Position numbers and translations under genes: made by a program
Assembly (NCBI GenBank): GCA_902727895.1
Contig: CACVAP010000086.1
Location: forward strand, 1 to 64,000
Length of the DNA stretch: 64,000 nucleotides
Direction of reading: 5' to 3'
From: an uncultured Sulfurovum sp.
GTDB lineage: Bacteria > Campylobacterota > Campylobacteria > Campylobacterales > Sulfurovaceae
In this document: positions 8,135 to 16,603 of the stretch, in pieces
Position numbering within the stretch: position 1 is the first letter of the stretch
How the letters are laid out: each line of letters opens with the position of its first letter
Notes under the pieces: generated by a model
Databases searched by the model: none
The model's input: only the letters and a program-made list of their open reading frames with translations
Told to the model about the DNA's origin: nothing

Positions 8135-8836
8135 CTATCTTGAACGTGCTAAATCTTCAACATCAATCCAACCAAAGAACTCATCTGGAGTTTCTCCATC
8201 TTCATTCTCAACATCATCTTGAAACATGTCTAAACGTGCTTCATCATTCGCATCTTTTGCCAAAGGAAGCATTGTAGTTATGTAGGTATTTAACGCTGTA
8301 TAAACAGCATCATTTCCTTCTTTGTCATAAAGACCAAAAGTCTTAGGAGTTACATAGTCTTTCTTCTCAAAAATAAAAGCATTAAAGACAGCGTCACTCA
8401 TCTGTTCTCTACAATCCGTGTCATAAATTTCTCCATTTTCTAAAGCTATCTCAGCTAAACTATTGAGTAACCTTTCTAAAACTTTTTGCTTTTCATCATA
8501 CTCTCTATCTTCAACTTCATCATTATCAAGATAATCACTAAACTCATCATCAATTGCAGCATGTTCTGATCTTGCTTTATAGGCTTTAGCCATCATTACT
8601 TTGGCAAAAACAAGTCCTGCTACACCAATAACATTAAAAGCAAAAGAGAGCCAAAAAAACCATGTTGTCCCCCAGATAAAATAGATGGCTATTGTCACAG
8701 CGATCCAAATAATTGTCTGCACGATTCCTTTTTTAATTTTCTGTTCAGCATCCTCTACACTTTGATTTGCAATTGCATCCAAATTAGCCAATGTTTCTTC
8801 AGCTCTTTTTATTGTATCGTCCATATCTTTTGACAT
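8135..8836 (-). CDS. Membrane protein with two transmembrane helices and acidic C-terminus
   Basis: The 233-residue protein has a short cytoplasmic helix, a hairpin of two membrane helices (about residues 40-60 and 64-84) and a long acidic soluble domain ending in DEFFGWIDVEDLARSR. I do not recognise a family. Its start overlaps the stop of the 243-residue gene by one base, and together they follow the WGR-propeller gene. The architecture suggests a partner subunit of a membrane complex. Confidence 0.65.
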   Translation of the reverse strand: MSKDMDDTIKRAEETLANLDAIANQSVEDAEQKIKKGIVQTIIWIAVTIAIYFIWGTTWFFWLSFAFNVIGVAGLVFAKVMMAKAYKARSEHAAIDDEFSDYLDNDEVEDREYDEKQKVLERLLNSLAEIALENGEIYDTDCREQMSDAVFNAFIFEKKDYVTPKTFGLYDKEGNDAVYTALNTYITTMLPLAKDANDEARLDMFQDDVENEDGETPDEFFGWIDVEDLARSR

Positions 8837-9567
8837 TATTTTTTCCTTTTAAATAAATTTGCTACAGCATCATAAAATTTGATACTCCAGTGTTCTTTTT
8901 CTTCTTTAGCTATGAAAGCATTAAACGCCATAACATCCTCTAGTTGAGTGGTCCCTTTGAGTCTTTCAACACTTATATTATTTTCATGTTGAGAGTCTAT
9001 AAAGTGCCTAGCACCTTTAACCCACTTTTGATGTTTTTTATGTTTAAAATAGCTAGAAACTATGTCAAATACAGACCATGCTACAAGAAAGGTAAAAATT
9101 AAATTCCAGCAAAGAAAATAACCAAGTACAGCATAAAAAACGATACTGAATAAATGTAACTTAACTCTTTTCAAATCACTTAATCTAAATCTTTCGTTAA
9201 AAGTATCTAAAGCATCTAAACTCTTCTCTACATTTGTTATCTCGACATCTCTAAAAGTATCATCAGAAAGAAGATACTTCTTTTTATACTCCACAAGACC
9301 TATTTTAGAAAAAGTTGATTTGGTAAAAATAACTTTAAGGTTTTTCCACCAAGGCTTAGTTAGTACATCAAGCTCTTTAACTTCTTGATTAAACTTATCT
9401 AATTCATCAAGCGTGTACATTCTAAAATCAAAAGAGGAAGCATCACGTTCCTCTTCTTCCTCATCCCATTCTTCATATTCATTTTCTTCATGCAAATCAT
9501 ACTTATTAGGTGTCGATTCTATTTCTCTACGTTTGGAAAAGTTTCCTATTTCGTCATTTAAGCCCAT
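8836..9567 (-). CDS. Membrane protein with acidic N-terminus
   Basis: The 243-residue protein has a strongly acidic N-terminal stretch (EEWDEEEEERDASS, about residues 31-44), a soluble helical part, and a hydrophobic hairpin at about residues 139-172. The C-terminal part is basic. It lies two bases after the WGR-propeller stop and overlaps the next membrane protein. No named family is visible. The pair of two-helix membrane proteins next to a WGR protein looks conserved by design rather than chance, but only a comparative search can show it. Confidence 0.65.
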   Translation of the reverse strand: MGLNDEIGNFSKRREIESTPNKYDLHEENEYEEWDEEEEERDASSFDFRMYTLDELDKFNQEVKELDVLTKPWWKNLKVIFTKSTFSKIGLVEYKKKYLLSDDTFRDVEITNVEKSLDALDTFNERFRLSDLKRVKLHLFSIVFYAVLGYFLCWNLIFTFLVAWSVFDIVSSYFKHKKHQKWVKGARHFIDSQHENNISVERLKGTTQLEDVMAFNAFIAKEEKEHWSIKFYDAVANLFKRKK

Positions 9568-9569
9568 AG

Positions 9570-11021
9570 CTATTCACTCTCTAAACGTTTAATATCTCCA
9601 TACGCTCGGTAAAAGCCACCAGCTCCCGACTCTTTAACTTCGTCAACAACATATAAAGCACCCTCTTCTCGTAAGTTCTGAGGAAATTGAACATTCCAAG
9701 AACGCTCATAACCTTCTGAAACAACATGCACACGAAGTTTTGAACCTTTTTTACTACACTTCACCACCACACCATCGCTAATGTCTTTGGTGATTTCAAG
9801 CTCTTTGTCATTAAGTACTTCAACTGCTTTAGGTGCTTTAATACTTTTAGCTTCTGTAAATGTTCCCTCTTGTGCTTGAGCAATGGCTGTTTCGGAAGCA
9901 TCAATACATGCCATAGCCCCAGTTGTTGTTACAATGTAAAGCTTTTCATTTAAATACTGCATAGAGTAAGCCGATCCACAACCTGTACCAAGCTTCCAAA
10001 GACGTTCACCCTCTTTCGTAAAACAGTAAACAGAAGAATAGTTATCTCCAGCAAAAATGTATTCACCACCTTTAGAAGTAGCACAAGAGAAAACAGAGGC
10101 ATCACACTTATACGTCTGCTCAATCTTCCCTTGTTTTGTAATAGCCTGAACTACATTTGAAGTTGTTCCTACATAAAGCATCTCTTCATCTTGGTAACCA
10201 AAAAGAACCTGCCCTTGTGTTTTACAATCCCAAACATCGTCATCTGACATTTTATCTGGGTCTTCCCAACCATCATAAACTGTCACACCATTAGAGTGAC
10301 CATGATAAACACGCTCTTTGTCACAGCGAATCATCCAACCTGCAGTACCAGAGCTTTGATATTTAGAAATACCTTCATCTTCATAGTTTGTAATGAGTAC
10401 ATTTCCCTTTGCATCAGAAACCCCAAGAAGACCATCATAAATATCTATCCAGTAAATATCAACACCCTCTTCAATGTCATAAGCCACACGAGGCATTTTT
10501 CCTGTAAGGTCATACACTTTTCCATCATCACAACCAGCATAAAGCCAGTCGCCATCAGAAACAATAGATTTCACACCATCTTTCAGTCTAAACTGACGTT
10601 GTACTTCACCTTGTGGATTTAACTTAAAGATACTTCCTTTTTCATTTCCAACCCAACAACTCTCTTCATCGACAAAAATACCAAAGGCATCAGCCCCTGA
10701 AGCAAACTGCCAAAGTACAGGTGCTGTCTTAGAAGTAGAACGGTTACTGGTAATCGTACGTCTGGTAATGGCTCTAGGTGCGCGTTCTCCTTGTACAGCT
10801 AGGGCATAACCTTTTTTCTCTTTGGCTTTTATCTTCTTTCCTGCTTCAGCCAAAGCTTTTTCATGTGTTGCTAAGGTCTTAACAGAACAAGTACCTTTCG
10901 CACCAATACGTCCATAACGAATGCTCATATCACATCCTTCAACGGTCACTTCATAAAACTTATGTGCAGCACCTGTATCTTCTGATAACTCTAAATATTT
11001 TTTTTCTATTGTCTCTGACAT
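9570..11021 (-). CDS. WGR domain-beta-propeller protein
   Basis: The 483-residue protein opens with a WGR domain (about residues 8-70; core MSIRYGRIGAKGT, then a helix AEAGKKIKAKEKKGY), a nucleic-acid-associated fold named for its Trp-Gly-Arg motif, here Tyr-Gly-Arg. Residues of about 100-375 form a WD40/PQQ-like propeller with repeated blade motifs (IVSDGDWLYAGCDDGKVYDL). A C-terminal beta domain ends in FYRAYGDIKR. It starts a cluster with two membrane proteins and follows a ZorA/ZorB-like pair on the same strand. The retron operon 7 kb away also encodes a WGR protein. Function unknown; a sensor or scaffold role is inferred. Confidence 0.8.
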   Translation of the reverse strand: MSETIEKKYLELSEDTGAAHKFYEVTVEGCDMSIRYGRIGAKGTCSVKTLATHEKALAEAGKKIKAKEKKGYALAVQGERAPRAITRRTITSNRSTSKTAPVLWQFASGADAFGIFVDEESCWVGNEKGSIFKLNPQGEVQRQFRLKDGVKSIVSDGDWLYAGCDDGKVYDLTGKMPRVAYDIEEGVDIYWIDIYDGLLGVSDAKGNVLITNYEDEGISKYQSSGTAGWMIRCDKERVYHGHSNGVTVYDGWEDPDKMSDDDVWDCKTQGQVLFGYQDEEMLYVGTTSNVVQAITKQGKIEQTYKCDASVFSCATSKGGEYIFAGDNYSSVYCFTKEGERLWKLGTGCGSAYSMQYLNEKLYIVTTTGAMACIDASETAIAQAQEGTFTEAKSIKAPKAVEVLNDKELEITKDISDGVVVKCSKKGSKLRVHVVSEGYERSWNVQFPQNLREEGALYVVDEVKESGAGGFYRAYGDIKRLESE

Positions 11022-11241
11022 TTATATTCCTTTAAAATTTATTAACCTAAAATTTGACTCCAAATTGTAGGGTCGTCACTAACTATGCATAAGGATGATG
11101 GTGAGATTATCTTATTTTTCATGAAAGCTTTTGATTTCTTTCTTGTCAAAATCTTAATAATTTATTAAAAAATAATACTAATATAGTATTGATTGTTTTT
11201 TACTTAAATTATCAAAAAGTATACACAATATAGAGCCTAAA

Positions 11242-11263
11242 AGTTGGTAAATAATTGGTAAAT
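11242..11263. promoter_or_regulatory. 11-bp-phased direct repeat (second copy of shared motif)
   Basis: AGTTGGTAAAT at 11242-11252 and AATTGGTAAAT at 11253-11263 form a tandem pair about 220 bases upstream of the WGR-propeller start and 32 bases beyond the stop of the ZorB-like gene. It matches the pairs at 2940-2961 and 23447-23468 in sequence, orientation and 11-bp period. Confidence 0.45.
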
Positions 11264-11294
11264 TTTAAAGGGAAGAAAGAGGTTAGGATTTTTC

Positions 11295-11924
11295 TTACTT
11301 CTTTCCTTCTTTTAAATCTCTCAACCTAGAAAGCCGAATCTCAATTCGACGACGTAATTTATTACTAGAAACCTCATCCATAGAGGCAATTTTTCCACTA
11401 TCATCAATGAACCCACCAGCACTATAAGGGCGTATTATTTTAATGCTTGAATTTTTATTTACAAGCTTAGGTGTTAAAAAATTGACCACCGAAACAGCCC
11501 TTTTCATTCCCAACTCTAAATTGGAAGAGGCTTCAACGACATTCATGTCACAGCCTCGTACCAAACAATTATGCAAAGACTTATCAAATGACTGTTTGAT
11601 AGCATGACCTCCCCCAAAAGGTTTTCCATCGGTATAACCATAGACTTCGACAATGTCACATTTGTATTTTTTAGCAAATTGTTCTATTTTGGAAATGACC
11701 GAACTGTTTAGACTCACTTGAAAGTTTTCATTCAACGTTGCCGAACCCGAACCAAATGAATACCCATGTGCCTCATCCAAAACAATCAAAGGAGGTTGTT
11801 GATGCTCTTTTAATTTTGAGATGTAAAAAGAAGTGATAATAAAAAGTAAAACCATCACAATCATCAAAACAATAAAAATCTCACTCTGCATGGTAGCAGA
11901 ACTCTGTTTTTGACCTTGTCTCAT
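11295..11924 (-). CDS. MotB/ZorB-like OmpA-family membrane protein
   Basis: The 209-residue protein has one N-terminal membrane helix (about residues 15-36) and a periplasmic OmpA/MotB-like peptidoglycan-binding domain (EVYGYTDG at about 94, then LGMKRAVSVVNFL, then LRRRIEIRLSRL at the end). In MotB and ZorB an Asp near the start of the helix carries the proton. Here the only acidic residue in that place is Glu15 (MQSEIFIVL). It overlaps the MotA/ZorA-like gene by four bases. This is the stator-anchor half of an ion-driven motor pair; it is not near flagellar genes. Confidence 0.75.
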   Translation of the reverse strand: MRQGQKQSSATMQSEIFIVLMIVMVLLFIITSFYISKLKEHQQPPLIVLDEAHGYSFGSGSATLNENFQVSLNSSVISKIEQFAKKYKCDIVEVYGYTDGKPFGGGHAIKQSFDKSLHNCLVRGCDMNVVEASSNLELGMKRAVSVVNFLTPKLVNKNSSIKIIRPYSAGGFIDDSGKIASMDEVSSNKLRRRIEIRLSRLRDLKEGKK

Positions 11925-13000
11925 GATGAGGATTTATCTTTTCTTTTTATATTGGCAATGAAGTCATCTAAGTTCGTAAGCATCTCGCCTGCTTTTGGTA
12001 AAGTCTGTGCAATGGTTGAGATTTCATCTATCACCTTTTGACTGGTATGTGTCAACTGATCTATGGCAGAGTCTGAATGGGTAGAAAATCGTTTCATAGT
12101 TTTCAAATGTTTATCCCATTCTTTAGCAATATCTCCCATTTTATTCAGTCCATTGTCAAAAGTATCTATTGAGTTTCTAAACACTTTATCTGCATCCGTA
12201 GAGCTTCGTTCAAACTGATTCTTCATTAACTGAGAACTTTGTTCTATCTGCTTAAATTGTTCTTCTAATAGTGCTAAAGAATCTTTAATTATTTTTTGAG
12301 AATACTCCGAAGTATTTTTAAGATCTCGCTCCATAACCGTGCTAATACCTTCTAAGTTATGCTCCATTTTTTTATAAATATTGTCAAAACTTTCACTGAG
12401 AAGTGCATTCATCTCTTCTGAACGCTTGGCTGTCTCTTTCAGTTCCATTTCCAATTGCTCTGAAGTATTATGAACTTGATGGGTACTTTTATCGATGGTT
12501 TCTGCCCAAAACTTTGAACTTTTTTCTATAAGTAGTGCTGAGTTTGTAACTTTTTGAGCTAAAAACTCTAAAGCATTATTTGTTTCTTCTTCAGTTGAAA
12601 CTTTCAAACGATACTTCTCACGTTCCATCTCTTTACCAAATGCCCAACCAATAATACTCGTAATCAACGACGACCCAATAGGTGCAATAATATTTTCAAC
12701 ATGTTCAATCACCTCTGAACCATACTTAGCTGTCAAAATAAGTGCCACAGAAGTTCCAATAAGTGTGTGTAAATACCCCATCGTAGAAACACGGTTTCCT
12801 ACTTCAAAATTATAAGCCCTCTCTCTAATGGCAAAAAATCCTAACACCACCAAAACAACCATATGTTGAATCCCTACCAATAAAAAAAGCCCTCCTGCAT
12901 TGTCTCTAATAAACGCCACATCAGCATAAAGCCCTATCATCAAAGCAATGGCAACGACAAAACCAAACCACCATATAATACTAAAAAGTATTTTTATCAT
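11921..13000 (-). CDS. MotA/TolQ/ZorA-like channel protein with long coiled-coil tail
   Basis: The 359-residue protein has about four membrane helices in the first 125 residues, including the paired segment GYLHTLIGTSVALIL and APIGSSLITSIIGWAFGKE that resembles the proton-channel helices of MotA/ExbB/ZorA. Residues of about 130-345 are a continuous amphipathic helix or coiled coil (KTAKRSEEMNALLSESFDN). A long cytoplasmic tail after a MotA-like head is the hallmark of ZorA in Zorya defence. No ZorC, ZorD or ZorE is present, so this is not a standard Zorya. It abuts the 170-residue gene upstream (TAA directly followed by ATG). Confidence 0.7.
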   Translation of the reverse strand: MIKILFSIIWWFGFVVAIALMIGLYADVAFIRDNAGGLFLLVGIQHMVVLVVLGFFAIRERAYNFEVGNRVSTMGYLHTLIGTSVALILTAKYGSEVIEHVENIIAPIGSSLITSIIGWAFGKEMEREKYRLKVSTEEETNNALEFLAQKVTNSALLIEKSSKFWAETIDKSTHQVHNTSEQLEMELKETAKRSEEMNALLSESFDNIYKKMEHNLEGISTVMERDLKNTSEYSQKIIKDSLALLEEQFKQIEQSSQLMKNQFERSSTDADKVFRNSIDTFDNGLNKMGDIAKEWDKHLKTMKRFSTHSDSAIDQLTHTSQKVIDEISTIAQTLPKAGEMLTNLDDFIANIKRKDKSSS

Positions 13001-13513
13001 TTATCTATCCTTCTCATTTTTTAATTTATTCATCTCGTTAAGCAATCTGTCCACCTCTTCTAAATTGCCATTTGTCAAAGCAACATAAACAGGTCTACTA
13101 TCAAACGCCTCTTCACTTCTTAATCCATCCATTGTTCGTAATCTTCCAATAATTCTGTTTAATACAAAAGAGTTAATCAACCCATCTTCCTCAGCAAAAG
13201 TCATACAGAAATCTTCAAAAGATTTTCGAGGTGTTTTACTTTGGAGTTCAAAAATAGTAATCTCAGGAACATAACGAACCCCAATACTTGAAAAAAGTGC
13301 TACTAGAATTTCTTTAGAAAGTTGTGGAAAAGCTTTATAATATTCAAGAGGCTTATCCTCTATATCTTTGGGGAGTTCATAATAAGAAGAAGGTTTTCTT
13401 GAATGAGTTTCAAGGTACGTAAGAGGTAAGCGATGAGCATCTCCATATTTTATACGATTAATTATCTTTTTAAAGTTCTTTTTTAAACTTTTGCTAAATG
13501 ATTGAAAAGGCAC
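13001..13513 (-). CDS. Hypothetical protein heading the ZorA/ZorB-like operon
   Basis: The 170-residue protein has a basic N-terminus (FSKSLKKNFKKIINRIKYGD) and an acidic C-terminal helix, with no signal peptide or membrane helix. I do not recognise a domain. Its stop is immediately followed by the ATG of the channel gene, so the products should be made together. It could be a cytoplasmic partner of the motor-like pair. Confidence 0.6.
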   Translation of the reverse strand: MPFQSFSKSLKKNFKKIINRIKYGDAHRLPLTYLETHSRKPSSYYELPKDIEDKPLEYYKAFPQLSKEILVALFSSIGVRYVPEITIFELQSKTPRKSFEDFCMTFAEEDGLINSFVLNRIIGRLRTMDGLRSEEAFDSRPVYVALTNGNLEEVDRLLNEMNKLKNEKDR

Positions 13514-13775
13514 ACAGAATCCTAATAAATATTTATAGAATCATAGCGTAAGTGTTGTAATTCAGGGCTTTACTCTCTCTCAAACTTAGTATTTTTTACC
13601 TAAAAATAAAATGACTTCTTTCTGATTGATATAAACTTATTAAAGAGAAGATTTCATTTCATAAAGTTGTCAATAATCCCATCTACCATTGCATATACTA
13701 GAACATCTAAGTTTACATATCGATATTTAGTAAAATGTGCTAAAATCCATAAAAACTTTCATAAATGGGAAAAGA

Positions 13776-14582
13776 ATGCTTAAATTCAAAAAATGGCTCT
13801 ATTTAGCATTAACCTTAGTGGCATTATATTACATCTTTATCGTAAACATATTAGTAACACTTTCAATTCTAGCTTCGCTTTTTATAGCATTTCAAGTCTA
13901 TAAGGTTTATGCTAGAAGGAAATTAAATAAGCTTTCAAGTTCTAAAGAACTGTTTAGGGAGAGTGAGCTTGGCGTTTTTATTGCGCTTGTTGCCAAAGTC
14001 GCAAAAGCTGATGGGAGAGTCAGTGAATTAGAGGCACAACTTATTGCTATTATGTTTGATGATATTTCTAAAGTATTTATAGAAAAAGATAAAACCAGAA
14101 ACATTTTAAAAGAGATTTTTAATGAAGAAAAAGAAAAAACAGATAATACAAAAGAAGTAGCACAGTCTTTAAATAAACTATTAGGACGTAGCCGACTAAA
14201 ACCTAAGAAGTTTGTATCATTTTTAATTCAACTTGCATTAATAGACAGTAGTATCTCTTCTGCTGAAGACAAAGTTTTACGTGAAATTGTCAATGAATTA
14301 AACATGACGACTGATGAATACAATCAAATACTAAACAAATTTAATAGCATGAGACAAAATAAACAAGAAAGCATGAGCCTTAGCGAAGCCTATAAAGTTT
14401 TAGGGGTTAATGAAGGTGATGACATGAATACCATTAAGAAAACCTATAGAGGTCTTGTACGTAAATACCATCCCGACATTATAAAGTCACAAGATAAAGA
14501 TGACGCTTATATGGAAGAAGCTACTGCTAAGACACAGCAACTTAACCAAGCTTATCAGTTGATTAAGAAAATGAGAAATTAA
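13776..14582 (+). CDS. TerB-like/DnaJ-domain membrane protein (DjlA-like)
   Basis: The protein has an N-terminal membrane hairpin (LALTLVALYYIFIVNILVTL region), then a TerB-like helical domain (VAKVAKADGRVSELEAQLI and ALIDSSISSAEDKVL), and a C-terminal J domain with the HPD motif in RKYHPDII. The order is that of DjlA, a membrane co-chaperone of DnaK. The ATG at 13776 (MLKFKKWLY) is preferred over an upstream GTG at 13737 because it gives the usual short cytoplasmic N-terminus. It is divergent from the ZorA/B-like operon, with about 260 AT-rich bases between. Confidence 0.8.
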   Translation: MLKFKKWLYLALTLVALYYIFIVNILVTLSILASLFIAFQVYKVYARRKLNKLSSSKELFRESELGVFIALVAKVAKADGRVSELEAQLIAIMFDDISKVFIEKDKTRNILKEIFNEEKEKTDNTKEVAQSLNKLLGRSRLKPKKFVSFLIQLALIDSSISSAEDKVLREIVNELNMTTDEYNQILNKFNSMRQNKQESMSLSEAYKVLGVNEGDDMNTIKKTYRGLVRKYHPDIIKSQDKDDAYMEEATAKTQQLNQAYQLIKKMRN

Positions 14583-14830
14583 TAGAGTTTATAATGAAGT
14601 TAGCCAACTAAGGGAAGAAGCTTAGTTTAGATATAAATCAGATGTCAATTTCAATATCTTTTTAAATCAAAAAATATTTTTCATTTAAAAATTTTAACAC
14701 GAAATATTTTATTATATTGAAGCTATATGACTTTGTCGTATTTTAGCTGTTATTTAGGAATATACAACCTCTTATTGTTATAATGTTCCTTGAATAAACA
14801 GTTAGGCATACCTACATATAAAGGCAATAA

Positions 14831-15751
14831 ATGGGAATTGGACATAAAGATATTAAGTTACTTTGGGGACGGTCTGGGAATAGATGTGCAATATGCAAAA
14901 CTGAATTAACACAGGATAAAAAAGCAGTGAGTAGTTCTTTTACATTGGGAGAACAAGCTCATATTATTGGTGAAAAAGAGGATGCTGCAAGAGGGAAAAG
15001 TCAATTATCACTAAATGAGCGAAATACATATCATAATTTGATATTACTTTGTCCAACGCATCATACTGAAATAGATAAAAATGCAGAAGATTGGTCAGTA
15101 GAAAAACTACATTTAAAAAAATCAGAACATGAGCTATGGGTAACAGAAAAGTTAAGCGAAACTATAGACCATGTTTTATTAGCAAAACAAACAGCTATAA
15201 GTAGTGTTATTGATTCGGCAGTTGAGTTATGTGAACTAAATTCTTGGAAAAATTGGACTAGCTATGCGTTAGCCCCTAACCCAGTTTGGAAAAGTGAAAG
15301 GATAGAAAAAGTTTTTGAATTTCGTCAAAAAGTCATTTCTGCAATTTGGCCCAAGGAATTTAGTAAATTAAAAAATGCAACAATTACATTATCAATATTA
15401 TTAAATTCTGCAGCTCAAAAATTTGCTGACAACTCTACTAAAGCTAATGACAATTTATATGCATACAAATTTTATAAAGCTCATGGATATAATGATAACT
15501 ATCATAAGGATCTCAAAAAGTATGATAAATGGCTTGATGAATGTTATTATTTATTGAGAGAAGCAACTAAAGCTGCGAATTGGTTTGCTGATGAAGTGAG
15601 AGAATATATCAACCCTATGTTTTTTGCTGAAAAAGGCAAATACTTAATAGAAGAAGGACCTTTCATGGATATGAGTTTTCGCACAACATTACTGGAGTTC
15701 TCAGAAGAAGAAAAAAGTACTTTTCCTGAAGCACTAGACTTAAATGTCTAA
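14831..15751 (+). CDS. HNH endonuclease-domain protein
   Basis: The 306-residue protein has an HNH nuclease at residues 10-80. Zinc ligands C19-x2-C22 and C74-x2-H77, the catalytic-type His44 in EQAHIIG, Asn69 and His78 are all present, so the nuclease is likely active. The rest (about 110-306) is helical and unknown, probably the specificity or sensing part. A ribosome site AAGG precedes the start. It stands alone between the DjlA-like gene and a toxin module, in a region rich in defence-type genes. Solitary HNH proteins of this form occur as restriction or retron-type effectors, but nothing ties this one to a system. Confidence 0.75.
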   Translation: MGIGHKDIKLLWGRSGNRCAICKTELTQDKKAVSSSFTLGEQAHIIGEKEDAARGKSQLSLNERNTYHNLILLCPTHHTEIDKNAEDWSVEKLHLKKSEHELWVTEKLSETIDHVLLAKQTAISSVIDSAVELCELNSWKNWTSYALAPNPVWKSERIEKVFEFRQKVISAIWPKEFSKLKNATITLSILLNSAAQKFADNSTKANDNLYAYKFYKAHGYNDNYHKDLKKYDKWLDECYYLLREATKAANWFADEVREYINPMFFAEKGKYLIEEGPFMDMSFRTTLLEFSEEEKSTFPEALDLNV

Positions 15752-15833
15752 CAAATACGAATAAAAGAAACATAAAGGGATAGGCTACTTTAATTAAAAA
15801 TTTACTCAATAATAAACTTCAAAAAAGCTATGC

Positions 15834-15839
15834 TATAAT
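15834..15839 (+). promoter_or_regulatory. Extended -10 promoter box of the toxin module
   Basis: TATGCTATAAT ends at 15839, about 25 bases upstream of the ATG at 15864. The same TATGCTATAAT string occurs before priA (minus strand) and ppk1, suggesting it is the housekeeping extended -10 element of this organism. Confidence 0.55.
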
Positions 15840-15863
15840 TGAGAAATACCAAAGGAGCTAATA

Positions 15864-16265
15864 ATGACAGTTAGAATGAACAATAACTTTATCAATTACT
15901 CAGATTTTCTTTCTATCTCTTTAGAAACTCTGGAAACTGCACCAAGAAAACTTTTTGAAAAAATGATACAGATGATTAATTCTACATTACACCAACAAGT
16001 AGTAGAACTTGAAAAACAAGCTTTGCAAATAGATGTAATGACTGTTATTCCTGTACATGATTTAGAAGAGTATTATGATGTTACATTGGATGCCATTGAA
16101 GACGTTAAGCTATTTAAAAAGAGCATCTCTCAAATAGAAAAAAAAGATATATTGTTCTCAAAACTGAATAACACGGTTAATAGTTTACATGAAGCATATG
16201 TAAACCACATGGATAGAATGGGACAACTTGAAATTCGTATTCTTTCTAAAGAAAAAAGTGCATAA
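15864..16265 (+). CDS. Putative antitoxin of a ParE/RelE-type module
   Basis: The 133-residue protein is mostly helical (ETAPRKLFEKMIQMINSTLH and a coiled region near DVKLFKKSISQIEKKD). It has a strong ribosome site (AAGGAG) and sits six bases before the toxin-like gene. I do not recognise a DNA-binding domain. The antitoxin assignment rests on position and size only. It is longer than most RelB/ParD proteins. Confidence 0.5.
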   Translation: MTVRMNNNFINYSDFLSISLETLETAPRKLFEKMIQMINSTLHQQVVELEKQALQIDVMTVIPVHDLEEYYDVTLDAIEDVKLFKKSISQIEKKDILFSKLNNTVNSLHEAYVNHMDRMGQLEIRILSKEKSA

Positions 16266-16271
16266 AATTTT

Positions 16272-16559
16272 ATGGTTATTATTGAAACAACACAGTATGC
16301 ACGTACTAAGAAAAAAATAATTAAGAAGTTTATTTTAACTGAGGAAGATATAAATAGTACACTTACTCTTTTTAAAGAAAATCAAAATGACCCCTCATTA
16401 CACTATAAAAAAATGACTTGTAAAAAAGACAAAAATCGTTATTCTATTCGTGTCATTAATACTCAATATAGAATTTTAATGACTATATTAAATAATGAAG
16501 CAATTCTCGCTTGTATTTGTGACCACGATGATTATGACATGAGAAATAAAGGCTGTTAA
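16272..16559 (+). CDS. ParE/RelE/YoeB-like toxin
   Basis: The 95-residue protein follows the RelE/ParE fold pattern: an N-terminal strand and two helices, then strands KKMTCKKDKNRYSIRVINT, YRILMTIL and the ending ICDHDDYDMRN, which matches the family's C-terminal H/D-D-Y motif. Such toxins cut mRNA at the ribosome (RelE) or inhibit gyrase (ParE); which applies here cannot be told. It follows the 133-residue gene after six bases. Confidence 0.65.
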   Translation: MVIIETTQYARTKKKIIKKFILTEEDINSTLTLFKENQNDPSLHYKKMTCKKDKNRYSIRVINTQYRILMTILNNEAILACICDHDDYDMRNKGC

Positions 16560-16580
16560 AGGGTCGATAACTCAACCCTT
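16559..16580. terminator. Weak bidirectional hairpin between toxin and SWIM genes
   Basis: AAGGGT at 16559-16564 pairs with ACCCTT at 16575-16580 around a 10-base loop, starting at the toxin stop codon and 24 bases beyond the SWIM gene end. Short stem and no clean U run; it may end both convergent transcripts. Confidence 0.35.
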
Positions 16581-16603
16581 AACTAAGAAATAAAATAAAA
16601 AAC

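Noticed and set aside
11295-13000. Standard Zorya defence system
   Set aside because: Only ZorA- and ZorB-like genes are present; no ZorC, ZorD helicase or ZorE nuclease. Reported as Zorya-like only.
14801-15752. GTTAGGC 24 bases before the HNH gene and GTCTAAC overlapping its stop look like the ends of integron attC sites
   Set aside because: No matching inner boxes or full-length imperfect hairpin on either side, no GTTRRRY partner downstream, and no integrase nearby; the seven-base matches can be chance.
16559-16580. Strong rho-independent terminator after the toxin gene
   Set aside because: The stem is only six base pairs and lacks a U run, so it is kept as a weak candidate only.
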